Shown here piece by piece: positions 1-9,600 of a stretch of DNA of 64,000 bases. The first letter of the stretch is position 1. Every line of letters begins with the position of its first letter. The stretch is from Paenibacillus soyae. GTDB lineage: Bacteria > Bacillota > Bacilli > Paenibacillales > Paenibacillaceae. The position numbers and the translations under genes were made by a program. The notes under the pieces are model-generated. The model worked only from the letters and a program-made list of their open reading frames with translations, had not been told where the DNA came from and made no database searches. The DNA is taken from the NCBI RefSeq assembly GCF_024623455.1, contig NZ_JANIPJ010000001.1:434001-498000 (forward strand). The letters are read 5' to 3'.

Positions 1-92
1 AAGAGATCGAAGGGTGTTATTTCAACGTGGTGGGCCTTCCGCTCGCGTTACTGTCCGATATGCTTGAGCAATACGGCATCCGGACGTTTTAG
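1..92 (+). CDS. maf: Maf-like nucleotide pyrophosphatase, C-terminal end only
   Basis: The window opens inside this gene. The last 29 codons read from position 3 and include the stretch EGCYFNVVGLPL, which is the conserved C-terminal signature of the Maf/YhdE family, and end with TAG at 90-92. Family members hydrolyse dTTP, UTP and modified nucleotides and in Bacillus affect septum formation. The position just before radC and mreB is the usual one in Bacillales. The start lies outside the window. Confidence 0.8.
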   Translation, partial: EIEGCYFNVVGLPLALLSDMLEQYGIRTF

Positions 93-160
93 ACCGCCGG
101 CAGGCGGGTAACGGGTATTAGCGGCAATCAGGTCAGGAGAAGAGAAGGCGGGATAGGGAC

Positions 161-850
161 ATGTCGATGCAGTCGAACAGTTTGCGTAATGTCCCCCATG
201 AGGAACGTCCGAGAGAGCGCATGATGAGATATGGGGCAGAAGCTTTGAGCCATGCGGAATTGCTGGCTATCTTATTGCGAACGGGCACGAAGAGCCAATC
301 CGCCGTTCATCTGGCGGGCGCGATTTTGAAGCAATGCGGTAGCCTTCGCGGGCTGCTCGATATGAGCGTGGAAGAGTTGACGGCCATCTCGGGCATAGGT
401 CCGGCCAAAGCGCTGCAGCTGCGAGCCGGCATCGAGCTCGGCAGAAGAATTACGAAGAGCAAGCTCGGCGATACGATCACGGTCCGAAGACCGCAGGATG
501 CCGCCGATTATGTGATGGAAGAGCTCCGCTACTTGAAGAAAGAGCATTTCGTTTGCGTGTTTCTCAATACGAAAAACCATATTATTGCCCGGGAAACATT
601 GTCGATGGGGACGCTTAACGCATCGCTTGTCCATCCGAGGGAAGTATTCCGGGCAGCTATCAAATACAGCAGCGCGTCTATTATTTGCGCGCATAATCAT
701 CCAAGCGGCGACCCTACTCCAAGCCCGGAGGATATATCTCTGACGAAGAGGCTCGCCGAGGCGGGACAGCTCGTCGGAATCGAGGTGCTGGATCATCTGG
801 TCATCGGCGACGGCCGCTTCGTCAGTTTGAAGGAGCTAGGCCACTTGTAA
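161..850 (+). CDS. radC: RadC family protein (JAB/MPN domain)
   Basis: The 229-residue product has an N-terminal helix-hairpin-helix segment (SGIGPAKALQL near residues 76-86) and a C-terminal JAB1/MPN-like metalloprotease domain with the metal-binding motif HNHPSGDPTPS near residue 176. The length is normal for RadC. The family was once called a DNA repair protein, but the repair role has been withdrawn and the cellular function is uncertain. It sits between maf and mreB as in other Bacillales. The start is ATG at 161; no strong ribosome binding site decides between this and nearby codons. Confidence 0.92.
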   Translation: MSMQSNSLRNVPHEERPRERMMRYGAEALSHAELLAILLRTGTKSQSAVHLAGAILKQCGSLRGLLDMSVEELTAISGIGPAKALQLRAGIELGRRITKSKLGDTITVRRPQDAADYVMEELRYLKKEHFVCVFLNTKNHIIARETLSMGTLNASLVHPREVFRAAIKYSSASIICAHNHPSGDPTPSPEDISLTKRLAEAGQLVGIEVLDHLVIGDGRFVSLKELGHL

Positions 851-856
851 TATAAT
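827..856 (+). promoter_or_regulatory. Candidate sigma-A promoter for mreBCD
   Basis: TTGAAG at 827-832 and a perfect TATAAT at 851-856 are separated by 18 bases, and mreB starts 51 bases further on. The -35 box lies inside the 3' end of radC. This rests on pattern reading only. Confidence 0.45.
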
Positions 857-907
857 TATAAGAGGCTGTTCCAAAAGGGATTGTCGTACTTAGAAGGGAG
901 CAAGATC

Positions 908-1939
908 ATGTTCGGTAGTTTTTCGAAAGATTTAGGAATCGATTTGGGTACGGCGAATACCCTTGTATATGTGAAAGGTAAAGGAATTGTCGTAAGAGAG
1001 CCGTCTGTGGTTGCTCTGCGTACGGATACAAAAACGATTGAAGCGGTAGGGGAGCACGCGAAGAAGATGATCGGCAGGACGCCGGGCAACATTCGCGCGG
1101 TCAGACCGATGAAAGACGGCGTCATCGCCGATTTCGAGACGACGGCAACAATGATCAAATATTTTATGCGTTCCGCGCAGAAGCAGCGTTCGCTGTTCCC
1201 GCGCCATCCGAACGTGATGGTGTGCGTGCCTTCCGGCATTACCGCGGTCGAACAGAGAGCGGTCGAAGACGCGGCGAAGCAAGCGGGAGCCCGCGAAGCG
1301 TACACGATTGAGGAGCCATTCGCGGCGGCGATCGGCGCTGATTTGCCCGTATGGGAGCCGACCGGCAGCATGGTAGTCGATATCGGCGGAGGCACGACCG
1401 AGGTTGCGGTTATTTCCCTCGGCGGCATCGTAACGAGCCGTTCGATCCGAGTGGCGGGCGACGAGATGGACGAAGCGATTATTCAATATATCAAGCGTCT
1501 GTACAACCTCATGATCGGCGAGAGAACGGCCGAGCAGCTGAAGATGGAGATCGGTTCGGCGCTTCAGCTGGATAAGCCGGAGACGCTGGAGATTCGCGGA
1601 CGCGACCTTGTGACGGGGTTGCCGAAGACGCTTCCGATCACATCCGACGAGATTACGGACGCGCTGATGGATACGATCAACGCGATCGTCGACGCGGTGA
1701 AGTTCACGCTGGAGAAGTGCCCTCCGGAGCTGTCGGCGGACATCATGGACCGCGGCATCGTCCTAACGGGCGGCGGAGCGCTGCTTCGCAATTTGGATAA
1801 GCTGCTGCAGCGCGAAACGGGAATGCCCGTTATCGTGGCGGATAATCCGCTGGATTGCGTGGCGATCGGCACGGGACGTTCCCTCGATCACATCCACCTG
1901 TTCAAGAGCAGAAGCTCCGCTGTGAGATCGAGACGATAG
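908..1939 (+). CDS. mreB: Rod shape-determining protein MreB
   Basis: This bacterial actin homologue forms membrane-associated filaments that guide the elongation machinery. The 343-residue protein shows the actin-fold phosphate-binding motif [13 protein letters not shown] near the N-terminus and [16 protein letters not shown] in the second half, with GGGALL near the C-terminus. I chose ATG 908 because GAAGGGAG lies at a good distance upstream; an in-frame TTG at 881 would add nine residues and has no such site. It leads mreB-mreC-mreD. Confidence 0.97.
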   Translation: MFGSFSKDLGIDLGTANTLVYVKGKGIVVREPSVVALRTDTKTIEAVGEHAKKMIGRTPGNIRAVRPMKDGVIADFETTATMIKYFMRSAQKQRSLFPRHPNVMVCVPSGITAVEQRAVEDAAKQAGAREAYTIEEPFAAAIGADLPVWEPTGSMVVDIGGGTTEVAVISLGGIVTSRSIRVAGDEMDEAIIQYIKRLYNLMIGERTAEQLKMEIGSALQLDKPETLEIRGRDLVTGLPKTLPITSDEITDALMDTINAIVDAVKFTLEKCPPELSADIMDRGIVLTGGGALLRNLDKLLQRETGMPVIVADNPLDCVAIGTGRSLDHIHLFKSRSSAVRSRR

Positions 1940-1989
1940 AAGCAGCGCGCCGGAATATCGATAGAATTGGATAAGCGACTGACGGGCAG

Positions 1990-2874
1990 GTGATCGGACT
2001 GTTTAATCTCATGAGAAATAAGCGAATGTTCATGCTTATGATCGGGTTGATCTTGTTCATCGCGATCATCGGCTTCTCGCTGAGCGATCGCAAGGAACTG
2101 ACGTGGCCGGAGAAGTTTCTGAAGGATACATCCGGCTACGTGCAGCAATGGTTCTACAAGCCCGCTGGATCTATAGCGGGCTTCTTTGAGGACTTGAGGA
2201 ATTTGAGGACGGTTTACGAAGAGAACGAGCAGCTCAGGCTGATGGCCGCCGCTTACGCTCGGGATAAAGTCGAGTATAATTTCGTAAAGAAAGAAAACGA
2301 ACGACTCCAGAAGGATCTTAATTTTACGGAACAGCAGAAGCGAATGAACGACTACAATTATTTGATCGCTCATGTCATCTCCGTCAGCAACGACGCCAAC
2401 AATCGGACGATGAACATCAATTTGGGCTCCAAACACGGAATCAAGCCGAATATGGCGGTGACAACGGTCGACGGACTCGTCGGTCTGGTCAGCTCCGTCA
2501 CCCCGTTCACGTCAACCATTACGCCGATCACGGAGCTGAGCGAAGAATCGCCGACCAATGGTTCCATCGCGGCCACGATCCAGGGTCGGGAGGACGAATC
2601 GTTCGGCATTCTCAGCAGCTATAACAAGGAAACGGGCAGGCTTGTGATGACCCGGATCGCGGAGACGGACAAAATGGAAATCGGCGATACCGTCATCACG
2701 TCGGGACTCGGAGGAATCTACCCGCGCGGGATCCGCGTCGGGACCGTGGAGACGAAGGAGGTCGGCGACTTCGGGCTGACCTACACGGCAAGCGTCAAGC
2801 TGTTCACCAGCTTTGACCATTTGACGGAGGTATTCGTCGTCCAGCCGTCGGAGAGCGAGGAACAAGCGGAATGA
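1990..2874 (+). CDS. mreC: Rod shape-determining protein MreC
   Basis: MreC is a bitopic membrane protein that connects MreB filaments to the cell wall synthases outside. A single transmembrane segment (about residues 14-31) is followed by a coiled coil (about 70-115, rich in E, K and Q) and the two beta-barrel domains typical of MreC. The GTG at 1990 is used here; ATG 2011 would give the N-terminus MRNKRMFML that resembles Bacillus MreC, and neither has a strong ribosome binding site. The stop overlaps the mreD start. Confidence 0.95.
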   Translation: MIGLFNLMRNKRMFMLMIGLILFIAIIGFSLSDRKELTWPEKFLKDTSGYVQQWFYKPAGSIAGFFEDLRNLRTVYEENEQLRLMAAAYARDKVEYNFVKKENERLQKDLNFTEQQKRMNDYNYLIAHVISVSNDANNRTMNINLGSKHGIKPNMAVTTVDGLVGLVSSVTPFTSTITPITELSEESPTNGSIAATIQGREDESFGILSSYNKETGRLVMTRIAETDKMEIGDTVITSGLGGIYPRGIRVGTVETKEVGDFGLTYTASVKLFTSFDHLTEVFVVQPSESEEQAE

Positions 2875-3395
2875 GCATGAATCGGATCGTTTCCATCATG
2901 CTGCTGCTTTTCGTGCTCGAAGGCGCGTTAATGCCTTGGATCATTCCGGATGGTTTCGGAGACCGCATCATTCCGCACTTTATTTTCGTTATCGTGATCT
3001 ATTCCGCCTTATACGGCAATCGGCACCTAGCACTGATGCTTGGCGCCGGCTTCGGACTGCTGCAGGATGTCGTCTATTACGGTCATTTGCTCGGCCTTCA
3101 TTTTTTTACAATGGGCTTGATCGGCTACTTTACAGGCGTGCTCCTTGAACGCAAGCGGGCGACCGTCATGATGGCGATTACGATTATAGGCTTCGCGTGC
3201 CTGCTCTACGACACCTCGTTATTTTATATTTACAAGGTGTTCCGAATCACCGATTCCTCGTATGCCTGGGCCTTGCTTCACTATATTCTGCCTAGCTTGT
3301 TCCTCCAATTGGCATTCGCCCTCGCGTGCTACATTCCGGTCAGGCGAATGTTCGAATCTCGCGGCAAGACGGCTATGGACGGTGACGAAGAATAA
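2871..3395 (+). CDS. mreD: Rod shape-determining protein MreD
   Basis: The 174-residue polytopic membrane protein has about five hydrophobic segments and the usual size and position of MreD. It works with MreC and the RodA/PBP2 elongation synthases. The ATG overlaps the mreC stop by four bases, so translation is probably coupled. MreD diverges quickly in sequence, so the call rests on topology and operon context as much as on similarity. Confidence 0.92.
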   Translation: MSMNRIVSIMLLLFVLEGALMPWIIPDGFGDRIIPHFIFVIVIYSALYGNRHLALMLGAGFGLLQDVVYYGHLLGLHFFTMGLIGYFTGVLLERKRATVMMAITIIGFACLLYDTSLFYIYKVFRITDSSYAWALLHYILPSLFLQLAFALACYIPVRRMFESRGKTAMDGDEE

Positions 3396-3463
3396 ATTCG
3401 ACCGGTCCCAAGCAGGAATTTGGTGCGGCTAGCAAGAATTCAATAGGTTGGGGAGGGACGGTC

Positions 3464-4126
3464 GTGACCGAGAAGCAACATATAATGATAAAAGGCGTCA
3501 AAGAAGGTCTTCTGTTCCTTCTCGACGATCAATGCACATTCGAAGCTCTGCTAGCCGAGCTGCAATACAAGCTGGAGAAGACGCACCAGCAGCTGCTTAC
3601 GGGACCGCTCGTCCATATTCACGTGAAGCTGGGCGCCAGGAGCGCCACCGATGAACAAAAGGAACAGATCGCGGCCATTATTCGGTCGCAGGGGAATCTG
3701 ATGATCAGCTCGATAGAGTCGGACACGCCAAGCGCGCAAGCGAGCGCGGGGCCGAACAATTTGCAGATCATAACGTCGATCATTCGCTCGGGCCAGACGC
3801 TTACGCACGACGGCGATCTGCTGTTGATCGGAGACGTGAACCCCGGCGGCACCTTGCTCTGCACGGGGGATATTTATGTCATGGGCGCGCTTAGGGGAAT
3901 GGCTCATGCCGGGATGAACGGGCGTCACGACGCCGTTATTGCTACGTCACTCATGCGTCCGACCCAGCTGCGAATCGCGGACGTCGTCAGCAGGCCTCCG
4001 GAAGAATGGATATCCGGGGACGCCGCGATGGAATTCGCCTATTTGGAAGAAGGTCAGATGCAAATCGATAAGCTGTCGCAGTTGTTCCGCATCAGGCATA
4101 ATCCTATAACGTTTAAAGGAGTGTAG
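3464..4126 (+). CDS. minC: Septum site-determining protein MinC
   Basis: MinC inhibits FtsZ assembly away from mid-cell. The 220-residue product has the divergent N-terminal FtsZ-inhibiting domain and the C-terminal beta-helix domain that binds MinD (GDLLLIGDVNPGGTLLCTGD near residues 126-145, then GALRGMAHAGM). The GTG at 3464 is preceded by GGGGAGGG at 3450-3457. The next gene, minD, starts three bases after the stop. Confidence 0.95.
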   Translation: MTEKQHIMIKGVKEGLLFLLDDQCTFEALLAELQYKLEKTHQQLLTGPLVHIHVKLGARSATDEQKEQIAAIIRSQGNLMISSIESDTPSAQASAGPNNLQIITSIIRSGQTLTHDGDLLLIGDVNPGGTLLCTGDIYVMGALRGMAHAGMNGRHDAVIATSLMRPTQLRIADVVSRPPEEWISGDAAMEFAYLEEGQMQIDKLSQLFRIRHNPITFKGV

Positions 4127-4129
4127 AGC

Positions 4130-4921
4130 ATGGGAGAAGCGATCGTTGTAACATCGGGCAAAGGCGGAGTAGGCAAAACGACGACCTCGGCCAATATCGG
4201 GACAGCGCTGGCGCTGCTCGGCAAAAAGGTATGTTTGGTGGATACCGATATCGGACTTCGCAACCTGGACGTTGTGATGGGTCTCGAAAATCGGATTATA
4301 TATGATTTGGTCGACGTGGCGGAAGGGCGCTGCCGTCTTGGCCAAGCGCTGGTCAAAGACAAACGGTTCGACGAGCTCTATATGCTTCCGGCCGCGCAGA
4401 CCAAAGACAAGGACGCGGTTAAGCCCGAGCAAATCCGCAGCATGATTCTGGAGCTGAAGCAGGATCATGATTACGTCATTATCGATTGCCCGGCGGGCAT
4501 CGAGCATGGCTTCCGCAACGCGATCGCGGGCGCTGACCGCGCGATCGTCGTCACAACCCCGGAGAACGCCGCCGTGCGGGATGCCGATCGGGTAATCGGC
4601 CTGCTCGAAGGGGCGAAGATTCCGTCCAAATTAGTGATCAACCGCATCCGTCAATCGATGGTGAAAAGCGGCGAAATGCTCGATATCGACGAGATCTGCC
4701 AAGTGCTGGCGATCGATCTGCTCGGCATCGTCCCCGATGACGAGAAAGTGATCTCCGCCGCTAACAACGGCGAGCCGACCGTCATGAATCCGGCATCGAG
4801 AGCGGCGATCGCTTACCGGAACATCGCAAGGCGAATTCTTGGAGATATGGTGCCGCTGATGCTGCTCGACGAGAAAGCGGGCGCGTTCAAGCGATTCCGC
4901 AAGTTTCTGGGAATAGGATGA
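4130..4921 (+). CDS. minD: Septum site-determining ATPase MinD
   Basis: MinD is a membrane-binding ParA-type ATPase that carries MinC. The deviant Walker A motif GKGGVGKTT is at residues 10-18, VDTDIGLRNLD follows at about 38-48, and the C-terminus GAFKRFRKFLGIG is the amphipathic membrane-targeting helix. The length of 263 residues is normal. minC and minD form a tight pair inside the shape and division operon. Confidence 0.97.
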   Translation: MGEAIVVTSGKGGVGKTTTSANIGTALALLGKKVCLVDTDIGLRNLDVVMGLENRIIYDLVDVAEGRCRLGQALVKDKRFDELYMLPAAQTKDKDAVKPEQIRSMILELKQDHDYVIIDCPAGIEHGFRNAIAGADRAIVVTTPENAAVRDADRVIGLLEGAKIPSKLVINRIRQSMVKSGEMLDIDEICQVLAIDLLGIVPDDEKVISAANNGEPTVMNPASRAAIAYRNIARRILGDMVPLMLLDEKAGAFKRFRKFLGIG

Positions 4922-4928
4922 ATGTCTC

Positions 4929-6077
4929 GTGCTTAACAAACTAAAGAAGCTGGATTGGGGCATTCTCATCATCTTGTTATGTCTGATGGCGGTCAGCGTC
5001 ATCGTGATTCACAGTGCAACAGTTAATAATCCGCTTTATCATAATCATCATATTAAACAGCTTGTGTTTTTTGGGCTTGGTTTCTTCGTAGCGATCGCAG
5101 CCGTATTGTTCGATTACCGAATCGTGCTCAAGAGCTGGTATGTATTGTACGGGATAGGAGTCATTCTGCTCATCCTCGTCTATTTCCTTGGAGCGGAGAT
5201 TAACGGTGCCAAAGGATGGTTCCGTTTCGGTCAGCTTTCGTTCCAGCCGGCCGAAATGGTCAAAATCATATTAATTATCGGACTTGCTTACTTGCTGGGA
5301 AGAAGACAAGGGGAGCGGCTGACCTTTACGAAGGACATTTTGGTCATCGGCTCATTTTCTTTTTTGCCGTTTCTTCTCGTCATGATTCAGCCCGATCTCG
5401 GTAATGCGATTATCTATGTCGTTATCGTTATCGGAATGTTATGGATCGGCAACGTCAAATATACGCATGTTGCCATCGGATTAGCGGTTGCGGTAGGATG
5501 CGTTATGCTGTTTATGTTTCTGTTCAATACGTTCAATACGGAAATTGAAGACTTTATGTATGAACAGAATAAAGGACATTGGTATGAACGTATAAACACC
5601 TATGTCAACCCTGAATTAGCAGACCCTGATTCCAAGCGTCAGTCGGAATACGCCCAGGTTGCAATCGGCACGGGAGGATTGAGCGGCGACGGTTACCTTC
5701 AAGGCGATATGATTAACGGCGGCTTTGTTCCGTACACGTATTCCGATTCCATCTTCGTCGTCATCGGGGAGGAATTCGGCTTCCAGGGCTCGGCGGTTCT
5801 TCTTCTGCTGTATTTCCTGCTTATCTACCGGATGATCATCATCGCCTTCAAATGCTTCGACAGGCGGGCTTCCTACATGGTCATCGGGATTGTCTCGATG
5901 TTCGTGTTCCAGGTGTTCCAGAACATCGGCATGATGATCGGCTTAATGCCGATAACGGGCATAACGCTGCCATTCGTCAGCTATGGCGGCACTTCGCTGC
6001 TGCTCAACATGGCTTCAATCGGTCTCGTGTTCAGCATCAAGGCCCATCAGGAAGTGTATGAGCTGGCGGATAATTAA
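4929..6077 (+). CDS. rodA: SEDS peptidoglycan glycosyltransferase RodA
   Basis: This is an integral membrane glycosyltransferase of the FtsW/RodA/SpoVE family that polymerises lipid II. The 382-residue sequence has about ten membrane segments and the family signatures GAKGWFRFG and FQPAEMVKI, and in the C-terminal part NIGMMIGLMPITGITLPFVSYGG. The GTG start at 4929 lies seven bases after the minD stop. Context after mreBCD and minCD favours RodA over FtsW, but the family cannot be split by eye alone. A strong terminator follows. Confidence 0.9.
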   Translation: MLNKLKKLDWGILIILLCLMAVSVIVIHSATVNNPLYHNHHIKQLVFFGLGFFVAIAAVLFDYRIVLKSWYVLYGIGVILLILVYFLGAEINGAKGWFRFGQLSFQPAEMVKIILIIGLAYLLGRRQGERLTFTKDILVIGSFSFLPFLLVMIQPDLGNAIIYVVIVIGMLWIGNVKYTHVAIGLAVAVGCVMLFMFLFNTFNTEIEDFMYEQNKGHWYERINTYVNPELADPDSKRQSEYAQVAIGTGGLSGDGYLQGDMINGGFVPYTYSDSIFVVIGEEFGFQGSAVLLLLYFLLIYRMIIIAFKCFDRRASYMVIGIVSMFVFQVFQNIGMMIGLMPITGITLPFVSYGGTSLLLNMASIGLVFSIKAHQEVYELADN

Positions 6078-6088
6078 ATATTCGATCC

Positions 6089-6126
6089 ATCCCTTTTCAA
6101 GCGGTTCTTGAAAAGGGATTTTTTTG
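6089..6126 (+). terminator. Rho-independent terminator after rodA
   Basis: A perfect 13-bp stem (6089-6101 with 6107-6119) has a five-base loop and runs into a T-rich tract. It closes the shape and division operon. Confidence 0.93.
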
Positions 6127-6165
6127 TTTTTACAATGCCTGCCAAGGTAAGCTGTCGTTCCGACT

Positions 6166-6197
6166 GGGACATACTTGGTTTCTTGTCCACATAATTA
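6166..6197 (+). promoter_or_regulatory. Candidate sigma-E promoter for spoIVFAB
   Basis: GGGACATA at 6166-6173 and CATAATTA at 6190-6197 resemble the ATA and CATA elements of mother-cell sigma-E promoters and lie about 50 bases before spoIVFA. In B. subtilis this operon is under sigma-E. The spacing is slightly long, so this is a weak call. Confidence 0.35.
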
Positions 6198-6248
6198 TGT
6201 AGTAGAAGACGAGCTTTCGAAGCCAATCGAAGCCGGGGAGGTACGGTT

Positions 6249-7247
6249 ATGGGAGTTAGGGACGACGTCAAGCTGCGCAGGCAAGAGAAGATAAGGAGCT
6301 TGCTGCATCAATACCAGGAAAGACCGCAACAAACGGAGATAAGCATACCGCAGCCGAAGAGAGGTAGGCCGAGCGGCGTCGCGCCGGAGAGCGAAGCCTT
6401 ATTAGATGAGCAGGATAGCTGGAGAAGCGCGCCAGATTGGGCAGCCATGCAGCCCGAGCTTACGGATCCCAAGCCAGGCGCCCGCAGGAGCAGGCCTGAG
6501 GATCCTGAACTGGCCTGGAAAAAAAATCCGAACCCCTGGGCAGGCTGGGATAACGGCAGTCCGTCTACTTCGGGCGCGCGCAGCTTTGTCAAGTCGCAGC
6601 ATACGGACGATTTCGAGCCGCCGGAGGGCGGAGGTTGGGGCAGTCTGCGCAAGTCATTCGCTTGGAAGCTTATTCTGTCCGCCGCTTTGTTCGGCGGTAT
6701 ATGGATGATGTTCGAGCTTGACCATCCGCTGGCGCAGCAGGGACAGCAATTCGTGAAGGAGGCGATGACGGACGAGATGAATTTCGACGCGGTCGCGCTT
6801 TGGTACAAGGACGTTTTCGCCGGTGCCCCTTCGTTTATCCCGATATTCGAAGAGAGGGGAGGCGGCGCCGCGCTCGTGGACGGTGAACCGAACACGCCCG
6901 TCGTGGCCCCGATCGAAGAAGCCGTAATTGTCCGCACGTTCGCGGAGCTGCTGAACGGAATCGAGCTCGCCGGAGAGTCCGGCGCGCCGGTAGTCGCGGT
7001 GGAAACCGGCAGAGTCATACAGGTGACGGAGAAAGGCGACAGTATTCTAATTCAGCATGCCAACGACCGGATCACGATATACGGCAAGCTGGGAACGGCG
7101 AACGTAGCGGTGAACGACTGGGTTGAAGCCGGCCAGCAGATCGGCAGTCTTCAGACCGCGGTAGACGGCGAGCAGAGCTTCCTGCATTTCGCCGTCAAGC
7201 AGAATGATCGCTACATGGATCCGTTGGACGTGATACCGATTGATTAA
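6249..7247 (+). CDS. spoIVFA: Stage IV sporulation protein FA (M23-like, non-catalytic)
   Basis: SpoIVFA anchors and holds inactive the intramembrane protease SpoIVFB in the outer forespore membrane. The 332-residue protein has a long, charged, proline-rich N-terminal region, one transmembrane segment (about residues 139-156) and a C-terminal LytM/M23-like domain (about 230-332). That domain lacks the HxxxD and HxH zinc ligands of active M23 enzymes, as expected for SpoIVFA. The gene overlaps spoIVFB by eight bases, which supports the assignment. Confidence 0.85.
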   Translation: MGVRDDVKLRRQEKIRSLLHQYQERPQQTEISIPQPKRGRPSGVAPESEALLDEQDSWRSAPDWAAMQPELTDPKPGARRSRPEDPELAWKKNPNPWAGWDNGSPSTSGARSFVKSQHTDDFEPPEGGGWGSLRKSFAWKLILSAALFGGIWMMFELDHPLAQQGQQFVKEAMTDEMNFDAVALWYKDVFAGAPSFIPIFEERGGGAALVDGEPNTPVVAPIEEAVIVRTFAELLNGIELAGESGAPVVAVETGRVIQVTEKGDSILIQHANDRITIYGKLGTANVAVNDWVEAGQQIGSLQTAVDGEQSFLHFAVKQNDRYMDPLDVIPID

Positions 7248-8121
7248 ATGGCGGGGCATACGCTGGTCCATTCATCCCTTGTTCGTCATCGTGATGCTGG
7301 CTTCGGCATTAACCGGCTATTTTGCGGAGCTGCTCACCTTGTTTATTATCGTACTGGTCCACGAGTTGGGTCATGTTATCGTGGCGCGGGGGTTCGGTTG
7401 GCGGATCCGGGAGGTGAAGCTCCTCCCGTTCGGCGGGGTCGCGGAAGTGGAAGACGCCGGGGGCATCTCCGCGAGAGAAGATGCTCTGGTCGCCATTGCG
7501 GGTCCCTTGCAAAACGTATGGATGGGGCTGCTGGCCTGGTCGCTTGGCGCGCTCGGGATCTGGGACGAGGATTGGGGCCATTACGTGGCGGGGGCAAACG
7601 CGATGATCGCTTTGTTCAACCTGCTTCCGATATATCCTCTTGATGGAGGCAAGCTGCTGCAAGCGCTTCTTAGCTATATGTTCAACTATTACCGGATGCT
7701 TCTCATTACGGCGCGCATCAGCATCGCCCTGAGCATCGGCATGATGACGTGCGCGTTCCTGCCGCTGCTGATGGAAGGCGGAGGCATCCAGTTCAACCTG
7801 CTGATCGTCGGGACGTTCCTTCTTATGACGAATTGGACTTATCATCGGCATATTCCCTTTCTGTTTTACCGCTTTCTTACGCACCGGGAGCGAATGCACG
7901 ATCCCGAGCCGGAGCTCGGCCGGAAGGTTAAGCCTCTTATCGTGAACGGCAAACAATCGATTTTATCCGTGGCCAAGCTCTTCAGCAGGGACAGCTATCA
8001 TCTGGTGTATGTCATCGTGCCGTCCGCATCGGGATTGCAAGTCATTCCGGAGGGAACAATTGTGGAGGGCTGTTTATCCGGACGAGATCCTCACCGTGCA
8101 GTGAGCGAGCTTTTCGGGTAG
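7240..8121 (+). CDS. spoIVFB: Stage IV sporulation protein FB, intramembrane metalloprotease
   Basis: SpoIVFB is the site-2-type zinc protease that cleaves pro-sigma-K in the mother cell. The zinc motif HELGH is near residue 42 and the third ligand motif NLLPIYPLDGGK near residues 127-138; several membrane segments surround them. The C-terminal third (about 215-293) fits the CBS-like domain of SpoIVFB. The start is TTG at 7240, inside the end of spoIVFA, so translation is coupled. The length of 293 matches the family. Confidence 0.92.
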   Translation: MIKWRGIRWSIHPLFVIVMLASALTGYFAELLTLFIIVLVHELGHVIVARGFGWRIREVKLLPFGGVAEVEDAGGISAREDALVAIAGPLQNVWMGLLAWSLGALGIWDEDWGHYVAGANAMIALFNLLPIYPLDGGKLLQALLSYMFNYYRMLLITARISIALSIGMMTCAFLPLLMEGGGIQFNLLIVGTFLLMTNWTYHRHIPFLFYRFLTHRERMHDPEPELGRKVKPLIVNGKQSILSVAKLFSRDSYHLVYVIVPSASGLQVIPEGTIVEGCLSGRDPHRAVSELFG

Positions 8122-8161
8122 AATAAGAAGAAAACCACACGAGCGGAGGAAACGGTACAAG

Positions 8162-9409
8162 ATGAAGCAGATGCTGATGCATGTGGATGGAGACGCTTTG
8201 CGGACGGCCGTGCTGCAGGACGGCAAGCTTGTGGAGTTTTTTATGGAGCGCTCCGGGGGCGGAAGCTTGGTCGGGAATGTGTATAAGGGACGAGTCGTCA
8301 ACGTTCTGCCTGGCATGGAAGCCGCTTTCGTCGATATCGGGCTTGGAAAAAACGCTTTTCTTTACATAGATGATATGCTGCACCCCAACGCGGATAAGCA
8401 GCCTAAACAGAAGCCTTCCGTAACGGAGCTGGCGAAATCCGGTCAGGAGATCATCGTGCAGGTGGTCAAGGACCAGCTCGGCGGCAAAGGAGCGCGCGTC
8501 ACGACGCACTTCAATCTTGCCGGCAGATGGCTAGTGTACATGCCCCGCGCCGACTACGTCGGCGTCTCGAAGCGGATAAACGGCGATGCGGAGCGGGAGC
8601 GGCTCAAGGCGCTGGGAGAACGGCTGCGAAGAGACGAAGAAGGCATCATCATGAGAACCGCGGCGGAAGGGGAGGAAGCGGCGGCGCTGGAGTCGGACGT
8701 GTTCATGCTTCGGGAGCTTTGGCAATCGGTCTCCTCGCGGGCATCCGCCGTGCGGGCTCCCGCGCTGCTGCACAGCGAAGCCGGTTTGCTGCATAGAGTC
8801 GTGCGGGATTCGCTGACGCGGGATATCGACGAAATATGGATTGACAGTCCTTCGATTTTCAGCGAAGCGAAGAAGCTCCTCACGAACATGGCTCCGGCGC
8901 TGAAGGAAAGATTGCGTCTGTACAAGGGTACGGGAGCCTTCGGATTGTTCCAGGAATTCCGGGTATCCGAGCAGATCGAAGAAGCTTTCTCCAGAAGGGT
9001 GCCGATGTCGAGCGGAGGGTATCTCATCTGGGAGGAGACGGAAGCCTTAACCGTAATCGACGTGAATACGGGCAAGTATACGGGCACTAATAATTTGGAG
9101 GATACCGTCTACCGGACGAATCTGGAAGCTGCGGAGCTCATCTCCAGACTGCTGCGGGTCAGGGATGTCGGGGGTATTGTCATTATTGATTTTATCGATA
9201 TGCAGCAAGAGGAAAGCCGCTCCAAAATTTACGCGAGAATGACCGAGGAAGCGAAGCGGGACGGAACCAAATGCACGATTGTCGGCTGGACGAAGCTTGG
9301 TCTTATGGAGCTGACCAGGAAGAAAGTGCGAGAGAACGCCGGCAAGCAGATCGGCGAGGTGTGCAAAGCCTGCGGCCGGAGCTCGGCTTCGGATCGGACG
9401 AGCAGCTAA
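8162..9409 (+). CDS. rng: Rne/Rng family ribonuclease (RNase G)
   Basis: This endoribonuclease acts in RNA processing and decay. An S1-like domain (about residues 35-120; GNVYKGRVVNVLPG, AFVDIG) is followed by the catalytic domain with the magnesium-binding aspartates in VIDVNTGKYTG and IIDFIDM. Near the C-terminus CKAC provides the zinc-link cysteines. At 415 residues it is shorter than E. coli RNase G and ends soon after the zinc link. GGAGG lies upstream of ATG 8162. Confidence 0.92.
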   Translation: MKQMLMHVDGDALRTAVLQDGKLVEFFMERSGGGSLVGNVYKGRVVNVLPGMEAAFVDIGLGKNAFLYIDDMLHPNADKQPKQKPSVTELAKSGQEIIVQVVKDQLGGKGARVTTHFNLAGRWLVYMPRADYVGVSKRINGDAERERLKALGERLRRDEEGIIMRTAAEGEEAAALESDVFMLRELWQSVSSRASAVRAPALLHSEAGLLHRVVRDSLTRDIDEIWIDSPSIFSEAKKLLTNMAPALKERLRLYKGTGAFGLFQEFRVSEQIEEAFSRRVPMSSGGYLIWEETEALTVIDVNTGKYTGTNNLEDTVYRTNLEAAELISRLLRVRDVGGIVIIDFIDMQQEESRSKIYARMTEEAKRDGTKCTIVGWTKLGLMELTRKKVRENAGKQIGEVCKACGRSSASDRTSS

Positions 9410-9434
9410 GCCTGAAAACTTCTTATTTTAAAGC

Positions 9435-9463
9435 TTGAACTCTATCTATCTATGTGATAAACT
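9435..9463 (+). promoter_or_regulatory. Sigma-A promoter for rplU-prp-rpmA
   Basis: TTGAAC at 9435-9440 and TAAACT at 9458-9463 are 17 bases apart, and a TGA triplet just before the -10 makes it an extended -10 promoter. rplU starts about 138 bases downstream, leaving a long leader. Confidence 0.6.
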
Positions 9464-9600
9464 GTTTGGGTGTATGTTCCGTAACATTATTTTGCGCGAA
9501 TATGCAGGTACCGCTCCGATCAGGTTTGCAAGAGAAGTCTCAGCAACACGGCTTCCACCTTAATCAGGCGAGTCTTCGAAAACAAGGAGGTGCACCAACA
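9464..9600 (+). ncRNA. Possible L21 autoregulatory leader
   Basis: About 130 bases lie between the promoter and the rplU start. An L21 leader element is known at this place in Bacillales and is thought to let the ribosomal protein control its own operon. I did not fold this stretch to the known consensus, so the call is from position and length only. It ends with the ribosome binding site AAGGAGGTG just before rplU. Confidence 0.35.
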